Source: JBGPOS01 sp041488155
GTDB lineage: Bacteria; Chloroflexota; Dehalococcoidia; Tepidiformales; Tepidiformaceae
Length of the DNA stretch: 64,000 nucleotides
Direction: 5' to 3'
Assembly: GCA_041488155.1 (NCBI GenBank)
Contig: JBGPOS010000005.1
Location: forward strand, 1 to 64,000
A program made the translations under genes and the position numbers. Numbering within the stretch: the stretch's first letter is position 1; every line of letters begins with the position of its first letter. The notes under the pieces were generated by a model that was not told the origin of the DNA, ran no database searches, and saw only the letters and a list, made by a program, of their open reading frames with translations. Shown piece after piece: positions 43,414 through 51,650 of the stretch.

Positions 43414-45756
43414 TCAGCGCTCGGTGCGCACCGTCACCCTTCGTCCGTCGCTGGAGACCGTGATGCGCCCGTCCCGGTCGGTCCGAAACAGAGTGGCGCC
43501 GGTGAGCGCAGCGAGCGTCTCGGGGGCGGGATGGCCGAAGTGGTTTTCCGCCCCGACCGAGATGACGGCAACGGCCGGGTCCACAGCGCGCAGAAACTCC
43601 GTCGAACTCGTCTTCGAGCCGTGATGGGGGACCTTAAGGACGTCGGCGCGTACGTCTTCGCGGTTCATCAGTTCCCTTTGCGCGGGTGCCTCTGAGTCGC
43701 CCGTCAGCAGCACGCGGGTGGCGCCGTAGGTAATCCGGATGATGAGCGAGGTATTGTTGAGCTCGTCTGTGCGGTAGCCGACTGGCGGCCAGAGGACTTC
43801 GAACAGTAAGCCGTCCTCGGTGAACGAATCTCCCGCATGGATCTCGGAACGGTCGTGCGCTCGCTGGAGGTACAGCGGATAGCTTCGGATGGTGTTGGTG
43901 GCGCCGGTGTCGAACTCGGCATCGACGTCGTAGCGGTCGAGCAGCCCCGGTATCCCGGCGATGTGGTCCTCCTGTGGATGCGTGACCAGGACGCGGTCAA
44001 TCGAGCGTTGCCAGTGAGGGAGGACGGCTCCCAGCTCGCGGGCGAGGCCGATGGCGCTGGGTCCGCCATCGACCAACACGTGGTGGCCGTGAGGCGTCGT
44101 TACAAGGATCGCGTCGCCCTGGCCCACGTCGAGGGCAGTTACTTCAAGGGCGCCCGGACCTCTGATCGGCAGCAGGCTGATGTGGAAGACGGCGGCGCCG
44201 AGAAGCGAACAGCCCGCGATGAGTGCTACCGTGCGGGGGACTCGCGAACTGGAGCCTCGCGCCGGGGTCGAGGGGGCCAGGTGGCGGTAGGCAGGCCAGC
44301 CGGCCACGGCGAGAGCGATATAGGCGAGGAGGGCGGCGCTGCCATCGATCGACGGCAGCGTCGCGGATGCGAACGGTAGCTCGCCCAGTGTTCGAGCGAG
44401 CCATGTGACCAACGCAAGGGGATAATAGGCAGCCAATCCGAACACCCAACCGGCTGGCGCCCAGGCGAGGTCCGCGACCGCGGCAAGTGCACTCAACCAG
44501 AACATCACTACGAAGATCGGCTCGACGAGGACGTTTGCGAGCGGACCAATCAGCGAGACGGTTCCGAAGGTGACCCAGATGATCGGGAATGTCGCGAGTG
44601 TCGCTGAAAGGGAGAGGGCGGCAGTTTGGGTGAGAACCCGCGGCACTGCAGCACGGCAGCCGGCGCGTTCGACGAATCGGTCGAGGCCGGATCGAATCCA
44701 GGGTCCGAATACGATGAGGCCAGCCGTCGCGGCCAGGCTGAGCTGGAAGCCCACATCTACCGCCGCCTGGGGGTGGAGCGCGGTCATCGCGATGGCTGCT
44801 GCGCCGAGGGCGGCCAGCGAGCTCTGCTGGCGGCCGAGCAGCTCGCCGGTCAGAAAGACGATGGCCATGATGCCGGCGCGGACCACGCTGGCGGAGAGCC
44901 CGGCGACGACGAGGTAGGCGAACACGGTGAGAGTGGCCGGGCCGATCGCCCGGCGGCGGCCGAGGAGGGGCGCCGCGAGGACGAAAGTCATTGCGGTGAC
45001 GATGGCGACGTTCGAGCCCGAGACCGCGACGATGTGGGCCAGCCCCGTGCGCCTGAAATCCTCGTAGAGATCCGGCGGTAAGTTGCCGGATCGGCCGAAC
45101 ACAACCCCCGCCGCGAGCGACGCCTCGGGTTCCGGGAGAGCGTGCTGGAGGGCTGACTCGAGCCTAAGGCGTGCCTCGGTCCCGTTGCGGGAGAGGGCCC
45201 AGCCGGGCGGATCGCCGAGCACTTCGAGACGGGGGCGAGCCATGGTCCCGACGATGCCCCTCCGGGTCAGGAATGCGCGGTAGTCGAAGTCATCGAACGT
45301 GGGCGGAAGTTCGAGCATGCCGGTCAGTCGAACCGCAGTGCCGGGAAGGTAGTCGGCGTACTGGTCTTCGGTCATCAGCAACCGCCCCGACGTGGCCGAC
45401 CAGTCGTCGCCGGAGCGGATCCGGTCGACAGCAACGGTGAAGCGCGTGGTGGTTTCACCGGGGTCGGGTTCGGAGTCGATTCGGCCTTCGACGGCGATCG
45501 CGTGGCCGACGTAACGAGCGAGGTCGGGCGGCGGTGCGTCATGCCAGGCCGAGAATCGGAGACCGCCCACGAGTGCCACCACCGAGGCTCCGGCCATCAC
45601 TGCCGCAAGGGAGCGACCGCCGAGCGCCGCGGCTATCGGCACCAGCGCCGCGAGCCATAGGGCCACTGCCGAGGCCGGCGCACCCCAGAGGGAGATCGCG
45701 GCGATGGCCGAGAGCCAGGCGAGGGCGAAGATGATGAGAGTCACGCTCGGGGACAC
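43414..45756 (-). CDS. comEC: ComEC/Rec2 DNA-uptake channel protein
   Basis: A 780-residue protein with the complete architecture. N-terminal helices and an OB-like DUF4131 domain (VEGRIDSEPDPGETTTRFTV, VRLTGMLELPPTFDDFDY) lead to a competence domain of many helices with HIVAVSGSNVAIVTAM. The C-terminal metallo-beta-lactamase-like domain has LEVTALDVGQGDAILV, VTHPQEDHIAGIPG, LTGDSE and KVPHHGSKTSS. The family channel carries single-stranded DNA across the inner membrane and its MBL domain degrades the other strand. The MBL metal motif reads THPQEDH instead of HxHxDH, which is common in ComEC. GTG at 45756 is the start. No comEA gene is near. Confidence 0.93.
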   Translation of the reverse strand: MSPSVTLIIFALAWLSAIAAISLWGAPASAVALWLAALVPIAAALGGRSLAAVMAGASVVALVGGLRFSAWHDAPPPDLARYVGHAIAVEGRIDSEPDPGETTTRFTVAVDRIRSGDDWSATSGRLLMTEDQYADYLPGTAVRLTGMLELPPTFDDFDYRAFLTRRGIVGTMARPRLEVLGDPPGWALSRNGTEARLRLESALQHALPEPEASLAAGVVFGRSGNLPPDLYEDFRRTGLAHIVAVSGSNVAIVTAMTFVLAAPLLGRRRAIGPATLTVFAYLVVAGLSASVVRAGIMAIVFLTGELLGRQQSSLAALGAAAIAMTALHPQAAVDVGFQLSLAATAGLIVFGPWIRSGLDRFVERAGCRAAVPRVLTQTAALSLSATLATFPIIWVTFGTVSLIGPLANVLVEPIFVVMFWLSALAAVADLAWAPAGWVFGLAAYYPLALVTWLARTLGELPFASATLPSIDGSAALLAYIALAVAGWPAYRHLAPSTPARGSSSRVPRTVALIAGCSLLGAAVFHISLLPIRGPGALEVTALDVGQGDAILVTTPHGHHVLVDGGPSAIGLARELGAVLPHWQRSIDRVLVTHPQEDHIAGIPGLLDRYDVDAEFDTGATNTIRSYPLYLQRAHDRSEIHAGDSFTEDGLLFEVLWPPVGYRTDELNNTSLIIRITYGATRVLLTGDSEAPAQRELMNREDVRADVLKVPHHGSKTSSTEFLRAVDPAVAVISVGAENHFGHPAPETLAALTGATLFRTDRDGRITVSSDGRRVTVRTER

Positions 45757-45842
45757 GCTACCAGAGCGTCGATCCAGGAGTCACCTGTCCGAATGACCAG
45801 TTTCGTTGACGATGATCGAGGCCGTCCTTAGAGTCGCCTTCG

Positions 45843-46628
45843 ATGGATCTTGGGCTTAGCGGGAAGAGGGTGCTCGTGACGGGCGGGAGCCGCGGGATTG
45901 GGTTGGCGGCTGCGCGGCGCTTCGCCTGCGAGGGAGCGGCGGTGGCGATCGTTGGCCGGCGTTTGGAGGTATTGGCAGAGGCCCGCGCTGACATCCTGGC
46001 GGCAGCGCCGGGGTCGATCGTGGTGACGATCGGCGCGGACGTGAGCACGGTGGAGGGGGCGACGCGAAGCGTGGGCGAAGCCGTGGAGGCACTCGGCGGC
46101 CTCGACGTTGTGGTCAACAACGCCGGCACTTCAGCCGCCGGCCCGTTCCTCGCGCAGGAAGACGAGACGTGGATCGCAGATCTCGACCTCAAGCTCTTCG
46201 GGGCGATCCGGGTGACCCGCCTCGCGCTACTCCACTTCCGCGCCGCGGGTGGCGGCCGTGTGGTTAACGTGACGGCTATCTCCGGCAAGCATCCGGGAGC
46301 CGGCTCGGGGCCGACCGCGGTTTCTCGGGCGGCGGGTCTGGCGCTGACGAAGCTCCTGAGCAAGGAGTTCGCCCGCGACAACGTCCTGGTGAACGCTGTC
46401 TGCATTGGACTGGTGCGGAGCGAGCAGATCGAGCGGGGGGCGCGGGCCCGATTCCCGGACCTCCCGATCGACGACGCCCTTCAGCGGATGGGCGAGGGGG
46501 TGCCCATCGGCAGGATCGGCACGGCTGCGGAGGCCGGGGACGTAATCGCCTTCCTCTGCAGCGAGCGGGCGTCGTTCGTCACGGGCGTGGCGGTGAACAT
46601 CGACGGCGGCATGAGCGCCGTCCTCTAG
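45843..46628 (+). CDS. SDR-family protein lacking the classical Tyr/Lys pair
   Basis: A 261-residue Rossmann protein. It has RVLVTGGSRGIGLAAARRF (TGxxxGxG), DVVVNNAGTSAAGP (NNAG) and GVAVNIDGGMSAVL at the C-terminus. The Ser strand is VVNVTAISG, but where YxxxK is expected it reads GSGPTAVSRAAGLALTKLL, so both the Tyr and Lys are absent. A subfamily with such substitutions is known to me, so it may be active through another residue or be a binding protein. Adjacent genes give no clear pathway. Confidence 0.85.
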   Translation: MDLGLSGKRVLVTGGSRGIGLAAARRFACEGAAVAIVGRRLEVLAEARADILAAAPGSIVVTIGADVSTVEGATRSVGEAVEALGGLDVVVNNAGTSAAGPFLAQEDETWIADLDLKLFGAIRVTRLALLHFRAAGGGRVVNVTAISGKHPGAGSGPTAVSRAAGLALTKLLSKEFARDNVLVNAVCIGLVRSEQIERGARARFPDLPIDDALQRMGEGVPIGRIGTAAEAGDVIAFLCSERASFVTGVAVNIDGGMSAVL

Positions 46629-46631
46629 GGT

Positions 46632-47309
46632 TCAGGCGGAGAAGCGGTAGCCCTTCCCACGAATAGTCTGGATCTGGTCGGCCGTGCCGATAACGTCGCG
46701 CAGCTTGCGGCGAAGGTTGCTGACGTGGGCTCGGACGAGGGTGCTCGCGCCCGCCGAATCGTGGTACTGCCAGACATCCACGAGGAGTTCGCGGGGGTGG
46801 AGGATCTCCCCTTCGTGCTCCATGAGATAAGCGAGGAGCGTCGCTTCGATGTTCGTGAGGTGCGCTTCGCGGTCGGCGCTCCGGAGGGTGTTCGAAGTAA
46901 GATCGAGGTCGATGCCGGGGCCGTGGCCTTCTTTCCGGGGGTGCCCGAGCCGCTCCCGGAGAGCCTCGCCGAGCGCCTCGATCGGGAAGGGCTTCTTGAT
47001 GACCGCGCCATCGATGCGGAAGTGAGGCCGACGGGCGCCTTTATGGAGCAGGTAGACCACCGCTGGCGTGCCCTCGCCGGTGTAGGCGTTCGAAAGCCAC
47101 TGGTTGAACTGAATGAAGGTCGAGCCGTCTTCGCCACGGGGCACGCCCTGCACGTCCACGACGATCGCGTTAGGGCTGACCTCGGGGAGGTCCGTCATTG
47201 CGGCGTCGTAGTTCGCCGACGTGCGGGTGTCGTAGCCCCGTTCGCGCAGGTACTCGGTGACCGAGGCACGCATGCGGGGTTCGCGACTAATGACGAAAAC
47301 GAATGCCAT
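46632..47309 (-). CDS. OmpR-type winged-helix response regulator with atypical receiver
   Basis: A 225-residue regulator. The receiver domain (about residues 1-115) keeps a likely phospho-acceptor Asp in AIVVDVQGVP and the Lys in VIKKPFP. It lacks the acidic pair at the first strand (VFVISREP in place of the usual DDE), so phosphorylation may be weak. The C-terminal OmpR DNA-binding domain is standard (LLAYLMEHEGEILHPRELL, LVRAHVSNLRRKLRDVIG, IQTIRGKGYRF). No histidine kinase adjoins. ATG at 47309 is preferred over 47351 because a TTGACA/CAAGAT promoter overlaps the latter. Confidence 0.88.
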   Translation of the reverse strand: MAFVFVISREPRMRASVTEYLRERGYDTRTSANYDAAMTDLPEVSPNAIVVDVQGVPRGEDGSTFIQFNQWLSNAYTGEGTPAVVYLLHKGARRPHFRIDGAVIKKPFPIEALGEALRERLGHPRKEGHGPGIDLDLTSNTLRSADREAHLTNIEATLLAYLMEHEGEILHPRELLVDVWQYHDSAGASTLVRAHVSNLRRKLRDVIGTADQIQTIRGKGYRFSA

Positions 47310-47349
47310 GCTCTCTTCATCGCCGAAGGGTGGCTGGGCGCGTTGAGGC

Positions 47350-47378
47350 ATCTTGGTGACCCCCCCGCGCGGTGTCAA
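47350..47378 (-). promoter_or_regulatory. promoter of the response regulator gene
   Basis: On the minus strand a perfect TTGACA (47373-47378) and CAAGAT (47350-47355) are spaced by exactly 17 bp. Transcription would begin about 35 nt before the ATG at 47309. The remaining part of the 228-bp gap (47310-47537) shows no gene. Confidence 0.6.
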
Positions 47379-47537
47379 GCAGATTTGGCCCCGCGGGAAC
47401 ATAAGGACGTGAACTTCTTGCACTGGCAACAAACGGGAGGTCTCGAGGTTCACCAAACTTGCCGGATCGGGCCGTCAGCGACGGGACCGTGCCCCGCCTC
47501 GCGCCCCGATAGAGCGCCTGTCGGCCGAACGCCGGGC

Positions 47538-48299
47538 CTAGTTCACCGCCGTGAGTTCATACGTGAGCCGCTCGATCCGGGCCCTCACGACTCTGTTGGG
47601 CGCCTCGACATCGACCCAGACATATTGCGTGACGCTGGATGTGCGAATGCGCACCCGCCAGGCCGTGAACTCTCCCGCCGGCACCTTGACTCGTTCCTGG
47701 CTCTCGACCTTGACATCGACCGTAACGACCTGGGCGTTGCCGGCGTTGATGTCGTGGTAGGCCCCTTCGAAGTCCTTACGGAGGGGCACGCCGCGGGCCA
47801 GCCAGAGCAGCGCCTCGTCGTCGTAGTAACCGGGGTCGGGGCTGCGGTCATCTGGTTTTGGCAGGTCGCGGCTGGTGTCCCGGATCTTGCCGTTATCGTC
47901 GGCTTTGAGTTTGACGGCGTTGTCGCCGTAGCTTGCGCTGAAGCTCGTGCGCTTGCCAGCTTTCGAATCGGCGATGACACGCATGGACTCGATGGGCAAG
48001 AGGGTCTTGGAGTCCACGGTGACGGACCCATCGTCGCGGTGGGGTCCATCGTCGCCACAGAGGCGATTAAGCTGCGTTCGGCCGGGCTGGATATCGAGCT
48101 TCGTCTCAAGCACGCACTTGCCATAAACATTGTTGCCCTGGTCGACGAGGTTGTAGGCGAGGCTCTCGTTTGATTGCCACGGCGGCGCGGCGAAGAGCTT
48201 GCTCGTCGCCTGGTCATTCCCGGTGTCACAGGCGACGACGAGGGCTGCGAGGGCCATGACCGACAGGAGGAGCAAAGGGCGAGCGGGTCGCCAGCTCAA
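47538..48299 (-). CDS. predicted lipoprotein
   Basis: A 253-residue lipoprotein with signal peptide PLLLLSVMALAALVVAC (Cys at 24). The mature part is beta-rich: DIQPGRTQLNRLCG, SVTVDSKTLLPIESMRVI, SASYGDNAVKLKA and KVPAGEFTAWRVRIRTSSV, TQYVWVDVEAPNRVVRARI. The repeated strand-turn pattern resembles DUF3108-type envelope proteins. The TTG start overlaps the ltaE stop as TTGA, so translation is coupled to the aldolase gene. The function is unknown. Confidence 0.77.
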   Translation of the reverse strand: MSWRPARPLLLLSVMALAALVVACDTGNDQATSKLFAAPPWQSNESLAYNLVDQGNNVYGKCVLETKLDIQPGRTQLNRLCGDDGPHRDDGSVTVDSKTLLPIESMRVIADSKAGKRTSFSASYGDNAVKLKADDNGKIRDTSRDLPKPDDRSPDPGYYDDEALLWLARGVPLRKDFEGAYHDINAGNAQVVTVDVKVESQERVKVPAGEFTAWRVRIRTSSVTQYVWVDVEAPNRVVRARIERLTYELTAVN

Positions 48300-49333
48300 A
48301 CGGCCACGGCTCCGACGGCGCGCTCCACGCGGGCGAGCGCTTCGGTGATGTCGTCGCCGGTGATGTTGATGTGGGTGACCATTCGCATCCGTTGTGGCCC
48401 GAACGCGACGGCGAGAAGTCCAGACTCCCGGAACGAGGCGAGCCAGCGGTCGAGGTCGCCGCGGACGACGTGGGCCACCACGATGTTGCTCTGGGGATGA
48501 TTGGGCGCGAAGGCGTCGAACTTGCGAAGGCCGTCGGCGAGGCGGCTGGCATTGGCGTGGTCTTGGGCGAGGCGCTCGACGTTGTGTTCGAGGGCGTAGA
48601 TGCCGGCGGCTGCGAGGATCCCCGCCTGGCGCATCCCACCGCCGAGCATCTTGCGGTTCCGCCGCGCCTCACGAACGTAGTCCTTACCGCCGCAGAGCAG
48701 CGACCCCACCGGGCAGCCCAGGCCCTTCGAAAGACAGAACGACACCGAATCGCAGTCTCGCGCGATGCGCGTTGCCGGCACGCCCAGCGCCGTCTGGGCG
48801 TTGAAGACGCGGGCTCCGTCGAGATGGACGGACATCCCGTGGCGATGAGCGATCGCGGTCAAGGTATCCATGTCGGCGAGCGATACGGCTTCGCCCCCAC
48901 AGCGGTTATGGGTGTTCTCGAGACAGAGCAGGGGGTCTCGCGGCGCGTGGATGTTCGGCGGTCGAATCGCTGCCTCCAACTCGGCAGGGTCGAGGCTGCC
49001 CGCGGCGGTGTTCCGGAGGGCGTGGGCCTGGACGTTGGCGATCCGGGCGCTGCCAGCGACTTCGTAGTTGAAGATGTGGCTTTGGTCGCCCAGGAGGATC
49101 TCGTCGCCAGGGCGCGTGTGAGTCATTACGGCGATGAGGTTGGCCATGGTCCCGCTTGCGACGAAGACGGCCGCCTCCTTGCCGAGACGTTCGGCCGCCA
49201 AGGCCTCGAGGCGATTGACCGTGGGGTCATCGCCGAAGACGTCGTCGCCGACTTCGGCTTCGGCCATGGCCCGGCGCATTTCGGGTCCAGGCTTGCTCAC
49301 GGTGTCGCTGCGGAGGTCGATGATGCTGTTCAT
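48296..49333 (-). CDS. ltaE: low-specificity L-threonine aldolase
   Basis: A 345-residue PLP enzyme cleaving threonine and allo-threonine to glycine and acetaldehyde. Family signatures: IDLRSDTVSKPGPEMRRAM at the start, FVASGTMANLIAVM, LLGDQSHIF, LENTHNRCGGEAVSL, SVHLDGARVFNA and SFCLSKGLGCPVGSLLCG with the PLP Lys. The length matches GLY1-type aldolases. It is in a coupled run with the upstream hypothetical gene (ATGA at 49330-49333) and the lipoprotein. Confidence 0.93.
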   Translation of the reverse strand: MNSIIDLRSDTVSKPGPEMRRAMAEAEVGDDVFGDDPTVNRLEALAAERLGKEAAVFVASGTMANLIAVMTHTRPGDEILLGDQSHIFNYEVAGSARIANVQAHALRNTAAGSLDPAELEAAIRPPNIHAPRDPLLCLENTHNRCGGEAVSLADMDTLTAIAHRHGMSVHLDGARVFNAQTALGVPATRIARDCDSVSFCLSKGLGCPVGSLLCGGKDYVREARRNRKMLGGGMRQAGILAAAGIYALEHNVERLAQDHANASRLADGLRKFDAFAPNHPQSNIVVAHVVRGDLDRWLASFRESGLLAVAFGPQRMRMVTHINITGDDITEALARVERAVGAVAV

Positions 49334-49773
49334 GCGCGTTGCCGTTCCCAGAGCGTCTGGTAGTGCTCAGCACCGCGAATAGCGCTGGCGACCTCCTTGC
49401 GCTCTTCGAGGAGGAGTTGCTCCATTACTTTGCCGCACTGTTCGAGCATCTCCATGCCGCCGATATCCGAGACCCGGTCGACGAGATGCTGCCAGACGCC
49501 GCTCGCCTGCATCACGGGCACCGTCCGTGGCCAATGGAACGACATCACTTTTTCCGGGAAAGGGAATTCAGGCCGCAGCCGCTTGATCGAGCGGAAACGG
49601 TCTTCGACGGATTCGGCGCGGGGCACCACGGCGAGCAGCGGGGGGATGGCCGGCCTGGCGCGAAAATCGATGAGCAGCCGGTTCGGGACGAGGTGGAAGC
49701 GGACGACGAGCACGTCCGCGGCGTCGATCACCTTGAAGACCTCGTCGATATCGACGCCGAACTCTTCAGTCAT
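49330..49773 (-). CDS. conserved hypothetical protein upstream of ltaE
   Basis: A 147-residue soluble protein with no recognised domain. The N-terminal half has strands (DVLVVRFHLVPNRLLIDFR, PPLLAVVPRAESVEDRFRS), a FPEKVMSFHWPRTVP segment and a helical C-terminal half (LVDRVSDIGGMEMLEQCGKV, EERKEVASAIRGAEHYQTLW). The alternation suggests a small alpha/beta protein. It overlaps ltaE by ATGA and may share its transcript. Confidence 0.6.
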   Translation of the reverse strand: MTEEFGVDIDEVFKVIDAADVLVVRFHLVPNRLLIDFRARPAIPPLLAVVPRAESVEDRFRSIKRLRPEFPFPEKVMSFHWPRTVPVMQASGVWQHLVDRVSDIGGMEMLEQCGKVMEQLLLEERKEVASAIRGAEHYQTLWERQRA

Positions 49774-49886
49774 GGATCGGGCTCGAGCAAGTGGTCATAA
49801 GGTCAGGAGGCATGGTAGGACAGGGGAGAGCGGAGGGCAAAAGTTCGGCCCGGGGACGGCGGAGCGGGAGATCGTGCTGTAAAGCG

Positions 49887-49963
49887 TGGTCGGGGTGCAC
49901 AGATTTGAACTGTGGGCCTCTTGCTCCCAAAGCAAGCGCTCTACCAGGCTGAGCTACACCCCG
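49887..49963 (-). tRNA. tRNA-Pro (UGG)
   Basis: The minus strand reads a full cloverleaf. The acceptor stem is CGGGGTG/CACCCCG, the D-arm contains AGCTCAGCCTGGTAGAGC, the anticodon stem is CTTGC/GCAAG with loop TTTGGGA (anticodon TGG, proline) and the T-arm loop is TTCAAAT. The discriminator base A is at 49890 and the CCA end is encoded at 49887-49889. The first base C and its pairing fit bacterial tRNA-Pro. It lies between the ltaE operon and pyrD. Confidence 0.96.
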
Positions 49964-49965
49964 GG

Positions 49966-49996
49966 CAGGGGACAGGGTACAGGGAACAGGGGACAG
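49966..49996. repeat. 7-bp tandem repeat CAGGGNA next to tRNA-Pro
   Basis: Four consecutive 7-mers, CAGGGGA, CAGGGTA, CAGGGAA and CAGGGGA, plus a partial fifth, start two bases past the tRNA 5' end. No protein is encoded. This simple-sequence array is of unknown role; it could be slippage-prone. Confidence 0.8.
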
Positions 49997-50036
49997 CGAC
50001 GAGACGCGGCCACTGCTGTAGCGCCGGGAGCGTCTG

Positions 50037-50990
50037 CTACGAGTCCGGCTTTGAGGTGGGGAAAGGGCTGGCGCAGCCGATGATCTCCTTCACGTCGGCG
50101 ACGCGTTCTCGCTCCAGCCAGCACTCGAGGCCTTCGAGCACGTCCAGGAGGGCACGCGGGTTGGCGAAGGTAGCGGTGCCGACCTGAATGGCCGTCGCAC
50201 CCGCCATCAAGAACTCGACGGCATCGTCGCCGTTGACGATGCCTCCACAACCAATGACCGGGACGCGCACAGCCGCGGCGATGTCGTAGACCATCCGCAG
50301 CGCAATGGGCTTGATCGCCGGTCCGCTCAGGCCACCGCGGCCCCGAGGCAGAACGGGACGTCGCCGGCCGGTGTCGATGGCCAGGCCGAGGACAGTGTTA
50401 ATCGCGCAGATAGCCGAGGCACCTTCGGCTTCGCAGGCCAGGGCGAGGGCTACGGGGTCCGTGACGTTGGGTGTGATCTTGACGATGACCGGGAGGTCGG
50501 TTCGCCTGACGGCGGCCCGGGTCGCCCGCGCCGATGCCTCGACGCTCTGGCCGATTTCGATGCCGCCGATGTCGACGTTCGGGCAGCTGATGTTGAGTTC
50601 GAGAGCGGCAACCCCGGGGACGCCGTCGAGCATCGCAGCCATCTCTCCGAATTCCTCGACCGTATCGCCAGCGATATTGACGATGACGGGCGTCTTCCAT
50701 CGGGCCCAGACCGGCGCGAGGTCGCGGATGACTTTATCAATGCCGACGTTCTGGAGGCCGATGGAGTTGAGCATCCCTGCGGGCGTTTCGGCCACGCGGG
50801 GCTGCTGGTTGCCGGCACGGGGCGCCATCGTGACTCCCTTGGACACGACAGCGCCGAGGCGATTGATGTCGTAATGGCGGGCGAACTCGAGGCCCCAGCT
50901 GAACGTGCCGGAAGCCGGCATCACGGGATTGCGAAGCGCGAGGCCCTGCTTGTGGCCGGGGGCCAGGTCGACCTGGAGGGTGGGGGGCAT
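50037..50990 (-). CDS. pyrD: dihydroorotate dehydrogenase, class 1B catalytic subunit
   Basis: A 317-residue FMN enzyme that oxidises dihydroorotate in pyrimidine synthesis. Motifs: NPVMPASGTFSWG, GAVVSKGVTMAPR, ELNISCPNVDIGG (catalytic Cys base of class 1 enzymes, not the Ser of class 2), VIVKITPNVTD, INTVLGLAID, GGLSGPAIKPIALRMV and IGCGGIVNGDDAVEFL. Class 1B works with PyrK as electron-transfer partner, which is not in this window. Start ATG at 50990; the reading frame is open to 51392 but lies over other features. Confidence 0.94.
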   Translation of the reverse strand: MPPTLQVDLAPGHKQGLALRNPVMPASGTFSWGLEFARHYDINRLGAVVSKGVTMAPRAGNQQPRVAETPAGMLNSIGLQNVGIDKVIRDLAPVWARWKTPVIVNIAGDTVEEFGEMAAMLDGVPGVAALELNISCPNVDIGGIEIGQSVEASARATRAAVRRTDLPVIVKITPNVTDPVALALACEAEGASAICAINTVLGLAIDTGRRRPVLPRGRGGLSGPAIKPIALRMVYDIAAAVRVPVIGCGGIVNGDDAVEFLMAGATAIQVGTATFANPRALLDVLEGLECWLERERVADVKEIIGCASPFPTSKPDS

Positions 50991-51072
50991 CGCTTCGAGT
51001 GTACCGGTCAGCGGCTGGAAGTGGCACCGGCCGGGGCGATCCGGCCGGGAGTGGCCGCGGAAAGCGGGCCGG

Positions 51073-51309
51073 CTAGGAAAGGCCGGCCGGAGTCGAGGGG
51101 GTTCCCCGGCGGCCGCGGTAGCGGGAACCGTTGAGGCTGAAGCTGTCGCTGTCCCACATGAGGTCTTCGGACGAGTTACGGAACTCCCGGGCGGCGCCGC
51201 AGCGCTTGCAGCGCCCGCCGCTGACCGCGCCGTTCGGGGTATCGATGACCCAGTGGTGCCGGCAGACGGGGGAAAGGCCGGGTGCTTCTTGGGTAATGGG
51301 GTGTGACAT
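51073..51309 (-). CDS. small zinc-ribbon-like protein
   Basis: A 78-residue protein. CRHHWVIDTPNGAVSGGRCKRCGAAREF is read as a zinc site: C-x-HH and CxxC separated by about 14 residues, followed by RNSSEDLMW. Proteins with the same CxHHW...CxxCG core seem common in Chloroflexota. The ATG at 51309 has an AAGGGAG site five bases upstream. The C-terminus is Arg/Ser-rich and likely disordered. The function is unknown. Confidence 0.72.
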   Translation of the reverse strand: MSHPITQEAPGLSPVCRHHWVIDTPNGAVSGGRCKRCGAAREFRNSSEDLMWDSDSFSLNGSRYRGRRGTPSTPAGLS

Positions 51310-51324
51310 GCTTCTCCCTTGCAT

Positions 51325-51650
51325 GGTGTTCTACCCTTCACCAATGGTAGCAGGCAGGGTGGGCTGCTGCCCACACTAGCGGGTATACGCAAAAGCGTTA
51401 GTAAATCGTTTGCCCCCGTGTCAGTGAGGCACTACGATCGGGTAACGGCAAGGAAAATTGCCTGGCGACGGCACACATGCGGAGGTTCGCGCCAGTGCGG
51501 ATCGCACGCTCGCAGTAGCCGCGAGGAGCCCGGAGTAACTATCAGGTCGAAGACTGGGCATGGTCCTCGGCAGTCCTCTCGGAGTGCGGCCGAGGGGAGA
51601 TCGAGGTTTCGTTCGCGAGGCGGTTCCGGGTTCGAACGGCGGAGACCGGG
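51325..51650. other. 326-bp intergenic region before mrp
   Basis: No convincing gene is seen. It holds an inverted repeat GTGGGC-TGCT-GCCCAC at 51359-51374, a -10-like TATACG near 51383 and a short palindrome ACGC-AAAA-GCGT at 51386-51397. A T-arm-like GGTTCGAA lies near 51630 with no tRNA around it. The open frames here are short and have no family features. Confidence 0.5.

Noticed and set aside
51600..51650. GGTTCGAA as the T-arm of a tRNA
   Set aside because: No acceptor, D-arm or anticodon stem can be formed around it.
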